DNA of 64,000 bases from Microbacterium invictum (GTDB lineage Bacteria > Actinomycetota > Actinomycetes > Actinomycetales > Microbacteriaceae), in the NCBI RefSeq assembly GCF_014197265.1, contig NZ_JACIFH010000001.1, positions 2,356,001 to 2,420,000 on the forward strand, given 5' to 3'. The translations under genes were made by a program, and so were the position numbers. Positions within the stretch are counted from its first letter, which is position 1; each line of letters starts with the position of its first letter. The notes beneath the pieces were generated by a model that was given only the letters and a program-made list of their open reading frames with translations, had not been told where the DNA came from and made no database searches. Below are positions 27,530 to 36,013 of this stretch, piece after piece.

Positions 27530-30289
27530 GTGATAAAGCCAGCGGTGCTGCAGAGGCAGATCGATGGGGCTGTCGCACGGTACGTTGCCGCTGCACGAGG
27601 CATGAACCCTGTCGACGCCGAGAGCCTGGTCCTCTACGGGTTCTGGACAGTGGCGATGGTCTGGAACGCCAGGCCTGGCTTAGACGAAGACGAACTCGCA
27701 GAAGAAGTCGTCGAACGAGTCCTGCACAGTTCGGAGCTCGCGCCCGATGAATCAGCGATGCGCGAAGCTCTGGACATCGATCGGATAGTCGAGGGCTACG
27801 CGTCCGATTCTCGCTTCGGGCGCCGGGCGCGCGCGCAATTGCCGCGGGCATCGTGGGGCTGGGATAGCGATGTGGACATCATCGGCCGCGACCGCGCCCA
27901 GGAGTTGATCAGCCTCGGGTGCGAAGTGCTGTACGAAGAGGGCGCCTCCCTTGAAGATCTTGGTCAACTGTGCGAAGCCGTCGTCAATGCGGCACGCTCA
28001 CCCAGCGACCTAGTGCGATCGGCCCAATCGACTGCGACGGGGATTGCCACTCTTCTCGTGGCAATCGGGGACGAGATTGCCGGTCCGGTGCGCGACCTCG
28101 CCTGCGGTACCGGGGCTGTGCTTGTCGAAGCGGCACGTCGAGGGCGGCAGGAGCTGATCGGACGCGATATTGATGCCAGCGTCTTGCCGTTGACGCGGGC
28201 ACGGGTAGAAGTTTGGCCCTCCTCTGTTGCCTTTGAAGCGGCGGACGCGCTCGATGGGTTCGACCAACCGGACCTTGACGGACTCGTCATCTTCGATCCG
28301 CCGCTCGAGGAATCGCTTCCTCCTGACATTCCCGCGCAAACCGCGGAACGTGCCGGCATCGGAAGCCGGGACGTTCGATTCACATTGGACGACGTGTGGA
28401 TGGCTGCGGTTGCGGAGCGGTTGGCGGCGGGCGCTGTCGGTGCCGTGGTGTTATCCGCCGACTCCCTTATCCAAGACAGCCCAAACTCGTACATTCATGG
28501 GCTTGTCGAGCGGGGCGCGGTCGCTGCCGTGGTCATCCTCCCCCCAGGATCACGTCCACTGTCCGATGGCCCTACCGTCGCATGGGTTGTTTGTGGAACC
28601 CCAGATACCAAGCGTGGGGCGCTTGTCGTCGATGCTAGGCACGCGCCACGGGATCCTTTCGTCGCGTTGCACCGTTCCGACAGTGAGGCTCTCGGCCTCG
28701 CCGTTCGCGATTGGATGGCGGGGAGAGAGGTTGCCGTCCCGGAATGGGCTGTGGTCGCGCGATGGGGCGGCGAGAAGCGACCTGGACAGGTTCCGCAGGA
28801 GGACCCGGACTTCGCCATTACGTCGGTTGCGGGGGAGGCAGCAAAGGGCCGACTACTGCGAGGGTTGGCGGTGTCTCACTTTAAGAGCATCCATGACGCT
28901 GAGGTGCCACTGCGACCACTCACGCTTGTTTTCGGCCCTAACTCTGCTGGGAAGTCGTCGCTCATCCAGGCCCTCTTGGCGTTGGCCCACTCACTAGAAG
29001 TCGGCGGCATCAGGGCCGCTTTCGGTGAGATCGACCTGGGTTCCTTTGAGAACGCGATCTCCGCTCATAACACGGCCTTCACCATGGGGGTGAGCGCTCG
29101 ATTCGCTCTGGACCGTGCCCCCGGAGGCTCGATCGCTGATGAAGCGTCCTACGGCGCAGACTTCGCGGCCTCAGGCAACGGAGCCGATTGGGAGTCATTG
29201 AGGGTCGGCATCGGCTCACGCGGGTTGCGAATGGATAATCCTCGACTCCGATCTGGTGCAACAACCCTTAGTTTCAAGCACGTTCGATCTCTCCTCGACC
29301 TTCGGTACCCCTTCCAGGAAGACCACCAACGCGTGCTGGACGATGTGCGCGATGCGTTCGGGATATCCGGTGCGACGCGATCCCCCGGGTTTGAGCCTGC
29401 GTGGGAGGAACTCCGCGAACGCTTGCGGAGTGAAGAACCGGAACTGATAGACCTGCGGCGATTCCAGGAGCTCGACGAAGGCGCGTCCGCGGACGTTAAA
29501 CTCCGCGGTCTGCTCGTAGGCTCCGTCGGCCAGGCATCGGGCGACAAGGTGACTGACGCTCGCCGGGCGGCCTTCGAACTACTTGGGACGGTCCTGCGCG
29601 AAGTGAGCGAGCGAGCGTATGACGTTCTGCAGCGTGTCGACTACTTCGGCCCCCTCCGGCCGATGCCGCAGCGGCTGTACCCGGTCAGCGCCGACATCAC
29701 GGACTGGAACAGTGAGTTGGCACGGCTGGCGCGGGATCCGCGCGCACTCCGCGCGGTCAACGGATGGCTAGCGCGGGTCGAGCTTCCATATGAGATGCGA
29801 CTCACGGAGGTGCAGTACGGATCGCACTCCGCGGTAGACGCCATCGCGGTGACGCTTACTGACACGCGGTCTGGTGTCGCCGTCACTCCACGGGATGTCG
29901 GTTTCGGCGTATCTCAAGTGCTTCCGCTCGTTGTCGCGCTAGCAACCAAGAGCTCAAGGATTGTGTGTATCGAGCAACCGGAGCTTCATCTACACCCCGC
30001 GCTTCAGGCAACCTTAGGGGACCTGCTGATCGAATCGACTCACGACCTTGGGCGCGGCATGCAGGTGATCGCCGAGACCCATTCGGAGCATCTCCTCCTA
30101 CGTATCCAGCGGCGTATCCGCGAGGGCGCCATCGACCCCGAGCGCGTATGCGTGCTCTACGTGGACAACTACGACAACTCGGGGGCGGTCATCCGGCGGC
30201 TTCGGCTGGGTAGTGACGGTGGATTCATCGATGAATGGCCGAACGGATTCTTCGAGGAGCGCCTTCACGAGCTGTTCGGCGACGCATGA
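27530..30289 (+). CDS. fusion of an N6-adenine-methyltransferase-like domain and a DUF3696-type AAA ATPase
   Basis: A 919-residue two-part protein. The N-terminal half (about 1-420) resembles HsdM-type methyltransferases: SAM-binding motif I DLACGTGAV near residues 189-197, and the later VERGAVAAVVILPPGSRP and GPTVAWVVCGT blocks. Motif IV reads FDPPLEE near residue 255 instead of NPPF/DPPY, so the aromatic residue is missing and catalysis is doubtful. The C-terminal half is an OLD/RecF-like ATPase: Walker A FGPNSAGKSSLIQALL near 469, signature GFGVSQVLPLVVAL, Walker B VCIEQPELHLHP near 811, and a DUF3696 ending DEWPNGFFEERLHELFG. GTG start with GAGGGG upstream. Its stop overlaps the next gene, with which it probably forms a defence system. 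Confidence 0.85.
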   Translation: MIKPAVLQRQIDGAVARYVAAARGMNPVDAESLVLYGFWTVAMVWNARPGLDEDELAEEVVERVLHSSELAPDESAMREALDIDRIVEGYASDSRFGRRARAQLPRASWGWDSDVDIIGRDRAQELISLGCEVLYEEGASLEDLGQLCEAVVNAARSPSDLVRSAQSTATGIATLLVAIGDEIAGPVRDLACGTGAVLVEAARRGRQELIGRDIDASVLPLTRARVEVWPSSVAFEAADALDGFDQPDLDGLVIFDPPLEESLPPDIPAQTAERAGIGSRDVRFTLDDVWMAAVAERLAAGAVGAVVLSADSLIQDSPNSYIHGLVERGAVAAVVILPPGSRPLSDGPTVAWVVCGTPDTKRGALVVDARHAPRDPFVALHRSDSEALGLAVRDWMAGREVAVPEWAVVARWGGEKRPGQVPQEDPDFAITSVAGEAAKGRLLRGLAVSHFKSIHDAEVPLRPLTLVFGPNSAGKSSLIQALLALAHSLEVGGIRAAFGEIDLGSFENAISAHNTAFTMGVSARFALDRAPGGSIADEASYGADFAASGNGADWESLRVGIGSRGLRMDNPRLRSGATTLSFKHVRSLLDLRYPFQEDHQRVLDDVRDAFGISGATRSPGFEPAWEELRERLRSEEPELIDLRRFQELDEGASADVKLRGLLVGSVGQASGDKVTDARRAAFELLGTVLREVSERAYDVLQRVDYFGPLRPMPQRLYPVSADITDWNSELARLARDPRALRAVNGWLARVELPYEMRLTEVQYGSHSAVDAIAVTLTDTRSGVAVTPRDVGFGVSQVLPLVVALATKSSRIVCIEQPELHLHPALQATLGDLLIESTHDLGRGMQVIAETHSEHLLLRIQRRIREGAIDPERVCVLYVDNYDNSGAVIRRLRLGSDGGFIDEWPNGFFEERLHELFGDA

Positions 30290-31233
30290 TCACTGACTTC
30301 GAGGTCCACCTCTCGGCAATCGCTGAGCTCCAAGAGATGGATCCAGGCTTCGCCCAAGTTCTCAGCGACCGCTTGCGCGACGACCTGATCCGGCATGGCG
30401 TGCTCGACGTGCTCGACGAAGCCCACAGGGTGGAACTCGCGAGGTTTGTGCGGTCCCAGCCCGGGCTGAGTGGGCAGCGCTGGATCGAGGTACTCCTGAC
30501 CCTAGGGAAGCTAAACCGATTCAACGTTCTGTCCGAACCCATCGATTGGGGGGTGAGGCTACAGGGTGCCGCCGGCGACGACCGGCCCTCGATCGCTGAC
30601 CCAACCTTCGATGACACCCGGCCGAAGGTAGAACTTTGTACCGTTCGCGACCTGTCGCGCTCATCGACCCTGCAGGCCCTACGAGATCTCGATGCCGACG
30701 CACACCTCTCGTTCGGAGGGGTGCGAAAAGAGTTCTGGGCACAGGTCCTCGAACCATTGGCCGTGCGATCGCGAACGGTCCACATCGTCGATCGATTCAT
30801 CTTTCGACGCCTGGACCAAAACTCGTCGGAGCGCGATCACGTCTTGCCATGGCTTATCACTCGCCTCGGTCAACTTGATAACAATGACGGGATCGAGGTA
30901 ACGCTCACCAGCGACGACGCCGAGGGTTTCACTCCGGAAGAGGGGCTCCGCTTGCTTCGCCCATGGTTTCAATCCGGGAACCTCAAATTCATCGAGGTGG
31001 TCACCGCGCCTCGCAACGATTTGCCCCACGACCGGCACATTAGGTTCGGCTGTGGAGCGGCGATCCTTCTTCCCGCGGGTTTCGACCGGCTTGCCAGGGC
31101 GGATGTCAGAGCGCGGGACGGTGTCAACTGGATCTACCGTGACCTCCGTCAACTAGGACCGCTGCGGAATGCGGAGCAGATGGCCCTCCGATCGAAACGA
31201 ATGCGCTCTGCGCGGGCAACTCTCCGCGAATGA
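30286..31233 (+). CDS. partner protein of the methyltransferase-ATPase fusion, possibly a PLD-like effector
   Basis: A 315-residue protein whose ATG overlaps the stop of the fusion gene (ATGA), so the two are translated together. I recognise no named family. The C-terminal third, with RSRTVHIVDRFIFRRL, then NLKFIEVVTAPRND and PHDRHIRFGCGAAILLPAGF, resembles the spacing of phospholipase-D-like or MIT-C-like domains, in which an H-D-R motif follows a conserved strand; the usual HxK is not present. If it is the effector of an ATPase-gated defence pair, a nuclease-type activity would fit. That is inference. Confidence 0.7.
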   Translation: MITDFEVHLSAIAELQEMDPGFAQVLSDRLRDDLIRHGVLDVLDEAHRVELARFVRSQPGLSGQRWIEVLLTLGKLNRFNVLSEPIDWGVRLQGAAGDDRPSIADPTFDDTRPKVELCTVRDLSRSSTLQALRDLDADAHLSFGGVRKEFWAQVLEPLAVRSRTVHIVDRFIFRRLDQNSSERDHVLPWLITRLGQLDNNDGIEVTLTSDDAEGFTPEEGLRLLRPWFQSGNLKFIEVVTAPRNDLPHDRHIRFGCGAAILLPAGFDRLARADVRARDGVNWIYRDLRQLGPLRNAEQMALRSKRMRSARATLRE

Positions 31234-31476
31234 CGTGCCGGGACACACAGCGGGCCGTACTTTGATCCAGTTGACAAGATCATGCCTCGTTTACAAAGGT
31301 ACTGTTCGGCATGCGGACTGACGTAACGAACGCGACCGGCCAGCGGGCCGACTAGTCATCGCCGCTCCGGGTACGACCCATCGGACGCGGAACCGCCCCC
31401 AACTGCCATATGACGCCGCGGTGTGTCGCTCATCCGGATATAAAGGAAGTGGCAACGCACCTGGGGGGAGCTCTAC

Positions 31477-33690
31477 ATGCTCGAAGCGCTCGACGAATCG
31501 AGTTCATTACGGGCCGCATCGACGTGGCTGGATGCCTTCCCCTGGTTGCCGGCCATTGGGCGGTCGTACGATGAAGCGTGGAACTCGCCCATCGAGCTTG
31601 CCGGCGAAGAGGTGGCCGAGCGTCTTGCTGGAGTCATCGCGGAGCTCGCGAGCGAGCGGCTGCCACACTGGACCATCGGCCAAATCCTCCCGAGCCTTCC
31701 GCCGGATGTAGAGCTGTCTACCCTTGACCTGCCAACGAGGGCGGCCAACTCGATGGCCCGGCACGGGATCTTTACGACCGGGGAGCTGGCGAACGAGTTC
31801 CTCGAGTCGCTCATGGGCTGGCGTGGCATCGGCGCGGGGACCATTAACGCCATCATTTCTCGGCTCGTCCGGGTCTCGACGTCGGCGTCTCCGCCCGTCC
31901 TGAGCACCGGCGTGCCTACGGCCGCCGCGCCAGCCGGCCTGGATTGGCCCTTCCACGAACGCCCCAACGACCAGTGGTTGCACGCGGTCGGCAATGACCT
32001 CAAGCTCATCGCCGACTGGTGCGCACTTATCGGCATCGAGGACAAGGCGCTCCTGGATCGCTCGGCCCTCGCGTCCGCTCCGGATGAGGTGAGACGCGCT
32101 GCCGAGCACGTACTCGCTCTTCGCCTGAGCGATATCTCCGCGGACGCACGAGCGAAGTCGCTAAGTGTGGTCCTCAACGACGCACTCCTCCGCTTGGAGC
32201 CTCGAGCTCTAGAGATCCTCAAGCTCCGGCTACTAAGCGGCTCTCCGATGACCCTCGAGGACTTGGGCCGACAGTTCGGCGTCACCCGTGAGCGCGTCCG
32301 GCAGATTGAGGGGAAGGCCCGCGGAGCACTCCTAACTGCAGTCTCACAGTCGACTGGTCTGGCTGACGTCGCGGCGTCCGTTGCTTCGTCCACCGGGACC
32401 ATCCGTCCTCTTGCAGACTTGCTCGAGGCCTATCCCGCGTTGGCTGATACTGTGCCGAGCGCTGACCAGCCAGCATGGCGAGTACTAGATCAGCTGGACG
32501 ACGCCTACGAAATCGTGGACGGGTGGAGGGTGTCCCCGTCGATGGCGGCCGCGGAGGCTGCAACTCTGGCGCTCATCACCGAGTCTGCTGACACGTACGG
32601 GGTTGCTCGAATCTCAGATCTCAACGTCGTTTCGGTCGCGGGCACCACCGATGCCGAAAGTACCTCAAAGCAGTGGTTGACTCGTTGCGGGTATGTCGTC
32701 GACGGCGACTTCGTTCTGCTGCGTACACGGTCCGTTGGTGATTACGGGGCAGCTGTGCTTTCGATAGCGGGTAGTCCAATGAGCGTCTCATCGATCCTGG
32801 AGCGATTCGCATTCGAACGTAGTGCTGGATCCCTCAAGAACGCGATGAGCCAGGATGAGCGATTCGAGCGGGTGGATCGCGAGCTTTGGGGATTGAAGGA
32901 ATGGGGGCTGGGCGCGTACGGCGGAATCCGCTCAGTGATCCGCGAACATCTCGCCCGGAATGGGGGCCAAGCACCCCTCGACGAATTGGTCGAGGGGATC
33001 ACTGGCCGCTATTCGGTTAGCGCCAGCAGCGTTATCGCATACGCCAACGCTGCCCCGTTTGAGACCGTCGATGGCACGGTGCGAACGATGCGCGCGAGCC
33101 GAACGGCCGAGAAGCCTCCCGAGCGTACGCGTCGCCTATTCCGACGCACCGATGGCTGGGCGTACCGGATCACCGTGTCGCAAGACCACCTCCGGGGCAG
33201 CGGGTTTGTCGCACCTACCGCGATGGCGAGCCTGCTGGGCCTCGGCGCGGGAGCCTCGATTCAGCTCGACTCTCGCCTAGGACCTCAGGTCATAGCGTGG
33301 ACCGGGATTCAGCCCTCCTTCGGCAGCATCCGGCGCTTCCTCCTGGATGCCGACATCGAAGCAAACACCGACGCCTTCCTGACCATCAGCGACGAGCTCG
33401 TATTCGACTTCGAGGAAGCGGGGTCGAAGACGGGCGATCCCACGCACGACCTCCTCACACTCATTGGAGCTCCCGAGGACGCTCAAGACGCTTGGCATCA
33501 CGTTACGTTGGCGGCGAATCAGGATCTGTCGACGCCGTTCGTGAGCGTGGTCGACGTCTTCCGCGGGCGCGGCGATGACGATATCGCCGATCTCCTCATC
33601 GCGCTGCGAAACGAACTGGACCCCGGCGCACCGATTGCCGAGAGCCCTACCTCTGCGCCTGACGTCTCGTACATCATGGATCTTCTGTGA
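31477..33690 (+). CDS. sigma-region-4/HARE-HTH-like DNA-binding protein of the Dnd-associated module
   Basis: A 737-residue protein. The centre holds a sigma-70 region-4-like helix-turn-helix, TLEDLGRQFGVTRERVRQIE near residues 258-277. Further on there are repeated winged-helix-like segments (SSILERFAFERSAGSLKNAM and IREHLARNGGQAPLDELVEG) with HARE-HTH-like spacing. The N-terminal 130 residues include a helix-hairpin-helix-like stretch (ESLMGWRGIGAGTINAI). No catalytic motif is evident. Start ATG 31477 has a GGGGGGAG Shine-Dalgarno. Its stop overlaps the helicase gene (GTGA), and it heads a five-gene plus-strand operon. The likely job is DNA recognition for the module. Confidence 0.7.
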   Translation: MLEALDESSSLRAASTWLDAFPWLPAIGRSYDEAWNSPIELAGEEVAERLAGVIAELASERLPHWTIGQILPSLPPDVELSTLDLPTRAANSMARHGIFTTGELANEFLESLMGWRGIGAGTINAIISRLVRVSTSASPPVLSTGVPTAAAPAGLDWPFHERPNDQWLHAVGNDLKLIADWCALIGIEDKALLDRSALASAPDEVRRAAEHVLALRLSDISADARAKSLSVVLNDALLRLEPRALEILKLRLLSGSPMTLEDLGRQFGVTRERVRQIEGKARGALLTAVSQSTGLADVAASVASSTGTIRPLADLLEAYPALADTVPSADQPAWRVLDQLDDAYEIVDGWRVSPSMAAAEAATLALITESADTYGVARISDLNVVSVAGTTDAESTSKQWLTRCGYVVDGDFVLLRTRSVGDYGAAVLSIAGSPMSVSSILERFAFERSAGSLKNAMSQDERFERVDRELWGLKEWGLGAYGGIRSVIREHLARNGGQAPLDELVEGITGRYSVSASSVIAYANAAPFETVDGTVRTMRASRTAEKPPERTRRLFRRTDGWAYRITVSQDHLRGSGFVAPTAMASLLGLGAGASIQLDSRLGPQVIAWTGIQPSFGSIRRFLLDADIEANTDAFLTISDELVFDFEEAGSKTGDPTHDLLTLIGAPEDAQDAWHHVTLAANQDLSTPFVSVVDVFRGRGDDDIADLLIALRNELDPGAPIAESPTSAPDVSYIMDLL

Positions 33691-35816
33691 CGCGTCTGAG
33701 GGGTCTGCGCTCGGTGAACTTCGCCACGCGCTACCGCAGCGACATGGAGGACGTCGTGGCGTCCTTCTACCTGCCCGCGTTCTCCGCAGCGTCGGTGTAC
33801 AAGCGCGCGGTCGGCTACTTTTCGTCGACAAGTCTTGCGTTGTATTCGCGCGGCCTCGAGGAGTTCGCCGAACGGGGCGGAAGCATGCAGCTCATCGCAT
33901 CGCCAAACCTCAATGGGGACGACATCGCGGACATCGAGCGCGGGTACGATCTTCGAAGCGTCATCGAACGCGCCGCCCTGCGCGAGCTGACAGATGAGCA
34001 GCCAGACACACTTCTGGACGGACTTGGGCAGCTCGGCCGCTTCATCGCCGAAGGCCGGCTGGACATCAAGCTGGCCTTCGTGCAGCGCGACGGACGCGTT
34101 GGGATCTATCACGAGAAGTTGGGGATTTTCCGCGACCAGGAAGGCGATGTCGTCGGCTTCACGGGCAGCAGCAACGAGACCCTCGGCGGCCTTCTCGCCA
34201 ATTTCGAGTCAGTCGAGGTATACCCGGGGTGGCACGCCAGTGACGGTGAACGGGCTCTCCGGCTCGAGGCCGACTTCGGCATGCTCTGGACGAATCAGAC
34301 ACCAGGGTTGAGCGTCGAGGCTTTCCCCGATGTTGCCCGCGAACGGCTCATCGAGATCGGCCAGCAACGGCCGGCAGCGAAGCTTGAGGCCTCGGAGTAC
34401 GCACTCGTTCCGAGAGTCGCAGAAACCGCACCCGCCGAGCTCCAAATCCCAACCTGGCTAGCCCCGCGCGACTACCAGAAACAAGCCGTCAAAAGCTGGC
34501 TGGCCAACCGCGGCCGCGGGATCTTGAAGATGGCGACGGGCACAGGCAAGACGAAGACCGCCATGATCGCGGCGACACAACTGAGCCAAGTCCTCCGCAA
34601 ACGCGAAGAACCCCTTGTCGTCCTCATCATCGCGCCCCTCCAACACCTTGTAGACCAGTGGATCTCCGAGGTCGAGGACTTCGGCGTGCGCCCAATCGCG
34701 GTGTACGAATCAAGCGCAACGTGGCTTCCTCTCGTCGAAGAACAGCTCGCCGCGGCCCGACTCGGTCGCCGGCCGGTCGTCGCTCTCGTCGCGACCAACA
34801 GCTCCTTCTCGGGGGAGCGGTTCCAGTCCATCCTTCAGCGGATGACGCTTCCCCTGCTGGTGATAGCCGACGAAGCGCACAACCTTGGCTCCGCGGCCTA
34901 CCGCAACAGCCTTCCCGATAACGCCCCGTACCGCCTGGCGCTGTCCGCAACCCCGGAGCGATGGTTCGACGAAGAGGGCACCGACGCTCTCATCGACTAC
35001 TTCGGTGAGGTCGTGTTCGAGTTGAATATGGAGCGTGCCATCGAGATGGGTGCTCTCACCCGCTACCGCTATCGACCACAGCTTGTGGAGCTCGACTATG
35101 CCGAGACGCAGTTCTACGTCGACCTCACTGCACAAATCGCCACCCGAATGGCGATGGGAAGCGATCCCGAGAAGCCAGACTCAGATGCGACGCTGGGATA
35201 CCTCCTGCGTCAACGCGCGGGAATCCTCGGACACGCCGCGGGCAAGCTCGAGGCAGTACGGAGAGACGTAGCATCACGGCGCGACGCGCACTTCCAGCTC
35301 GTGTACTGCGCGGAGGGTTCCCGGCCTGCCCCGCGCGGCGAGGAACCAGGGCCCAATCAACTCCGGGACGTGTTGCGGCTCGTCGGTCGAGACCTCGGCC
35401 TGGCCGCCCATCAATACACCTCGGAGACCCCCCGTGCGGACCGCAAAGCACTGATGCGCCGCTTCGCCACCGGAACAGACCTCCAAGCGCTCGTCGCAAT
35501 GCGGTGTCTCGACGAAGGTGTGGACATCCCCGATGCGAGAATCGGCTACCTGCTGGCGAGCAGCAGTAACCCGCGCCAGTTCATTCAACGCCGAGGCCGG
35601 CTCCTGCGCCTGGCTGAAGGCAAACAGTACGCCGAGATCGTGGACTACGTCGCCGTGCCCCCGTCGGACGCGCCCGTGGAATTCGAAGTAGAGCGACGCC
35701 TGCTCATTCGAGAGCTCGAGCGGACCAACGAGTTCGCTCGCCTGTCGGAAAACTATGGCGATACCCTCGCCACGTTGAGACCGCTCAAAGAGCGCTACCA
35801 GCTCATGGACATGTGA
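33687..35816 (+). CDS. PLD-domain DEAD/DEAH helicase, Dnd-system restriction enzyme type
   Basis: A 709-residue protein combining a phospholipase-D-like nuclease domain with a superfamily 2 helicase. The PLD motif is YHEKLGIFRD with GFTGSSNET (HxK near residue 142). The helicase shows Walker A MATGTGKTKTAM near 283, motif II VIADEAHNLGS near 394, LSATPERW, and motif VI SNPRQFIQRRGRLLRLA near 630. This architecture matches the family annotated as DNA phosphorothioation system restriction enzyme, usually found beside dnd genes, as here. GTG at 33687 overlaps the upstream stop. It is the best candidate for DNA cleavage of unmodified DNA. Confidence 0.85.
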   Translation: MTRLRGLRSVNFATRYRSDMEDVVASFYLPAFSAASVYKRAVGYFSSTSLALYSRGLEEFAERGGSMQLIASPNLNGDDIADIERGYDLRSVIERAALRELTDEQPDTLLDGLGQLGRFIAEGRLDIKLAFVQRDGRVGIYHEKLGIFRDQEGDVVGFTGSSNETLGGLLANFESVEVYPGWHASDGERALRLEADFGMLWTNQTPGLSVEAFPDVARERLIEIGQQRPAAKLEASEYALVPRVAETAPAELQIPTWLAPRDYQKQAVKSWLANRGRGILKMATGTGKTKTAMIAATQLSQVLRKREEPLVVLIIAPLQHLVDQWISEVEDFGVRPIAVYESSATWLPLVEEQLAAARLGRRPVVALVATNSSFSGERFQSILQRMTLPLLVIADEAHNLGSAAYRNSLPDNAPYRLALSATPERWFDEEGTDALIDYFGEVVFELNMERAIEMGALTRYRYRPQLVELDYAETQFYVDLTAQIATRMAMGSDPEKPDSDATLGYLLRQRAGILGHAAGKLEAVRRDVASRRDAHFQLVYCAEGSRPAPRGEEPGPNQLRDVLRLVGRDLGLAAHQYTSETPRADRKALMRRFATGTDLQALVAMRCLDEGVDIPDARIGYLLASSSNPRQFIQRRGRLLRLAEGKQYAEIVDYVAVPPSDAPVEFEVERRLLIRELERTNEFARLSENYGDTLATLRPLKERYQLMDM

Positions 35817-35851
35817 CAGCGGCTGCGTCATGAATGCGAAAGGAAACCGAA

Positions 35852-36013
35852 GTGCCTGAGAACAGAAGCGAGCGACGTGTCCTCGAGGAACTGTCCGACG
35901 ATGAGAGAGCGCTCCTCACACGGGCTCTGGAGATCGAACGGTCGAAACTCCACATCCCGGGTTATGACGCGACCGAAGAACTCCTGGCAGCGGTGAAGGT
36001 GATCCTGCCGTGA
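35852..36013 (+). CDS. 53-residue DNA-modification-system-associated small protein
   Basis: GTG at 35852 with AAGGAAA about 8 nt upstream; the stop overlaps the start of the next gene (GTGA at 36010). The sequence starts MPENRSERRVLEELSDDERA, has a helical middle and ends ATEELLAAVKVILP. Small proteins of this shape are found between helicase and ATPase genes of modification-dependent systems; no activity is known. Overlap with the ATPase gene and normal codon use support it as real. It may be an adaptor for the ATPase. Confidence 0.65.
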   Translation: MPENRSERRVLEELSDDERALLTRALEIERSKLHIPGYDATEELLAAVKVILP

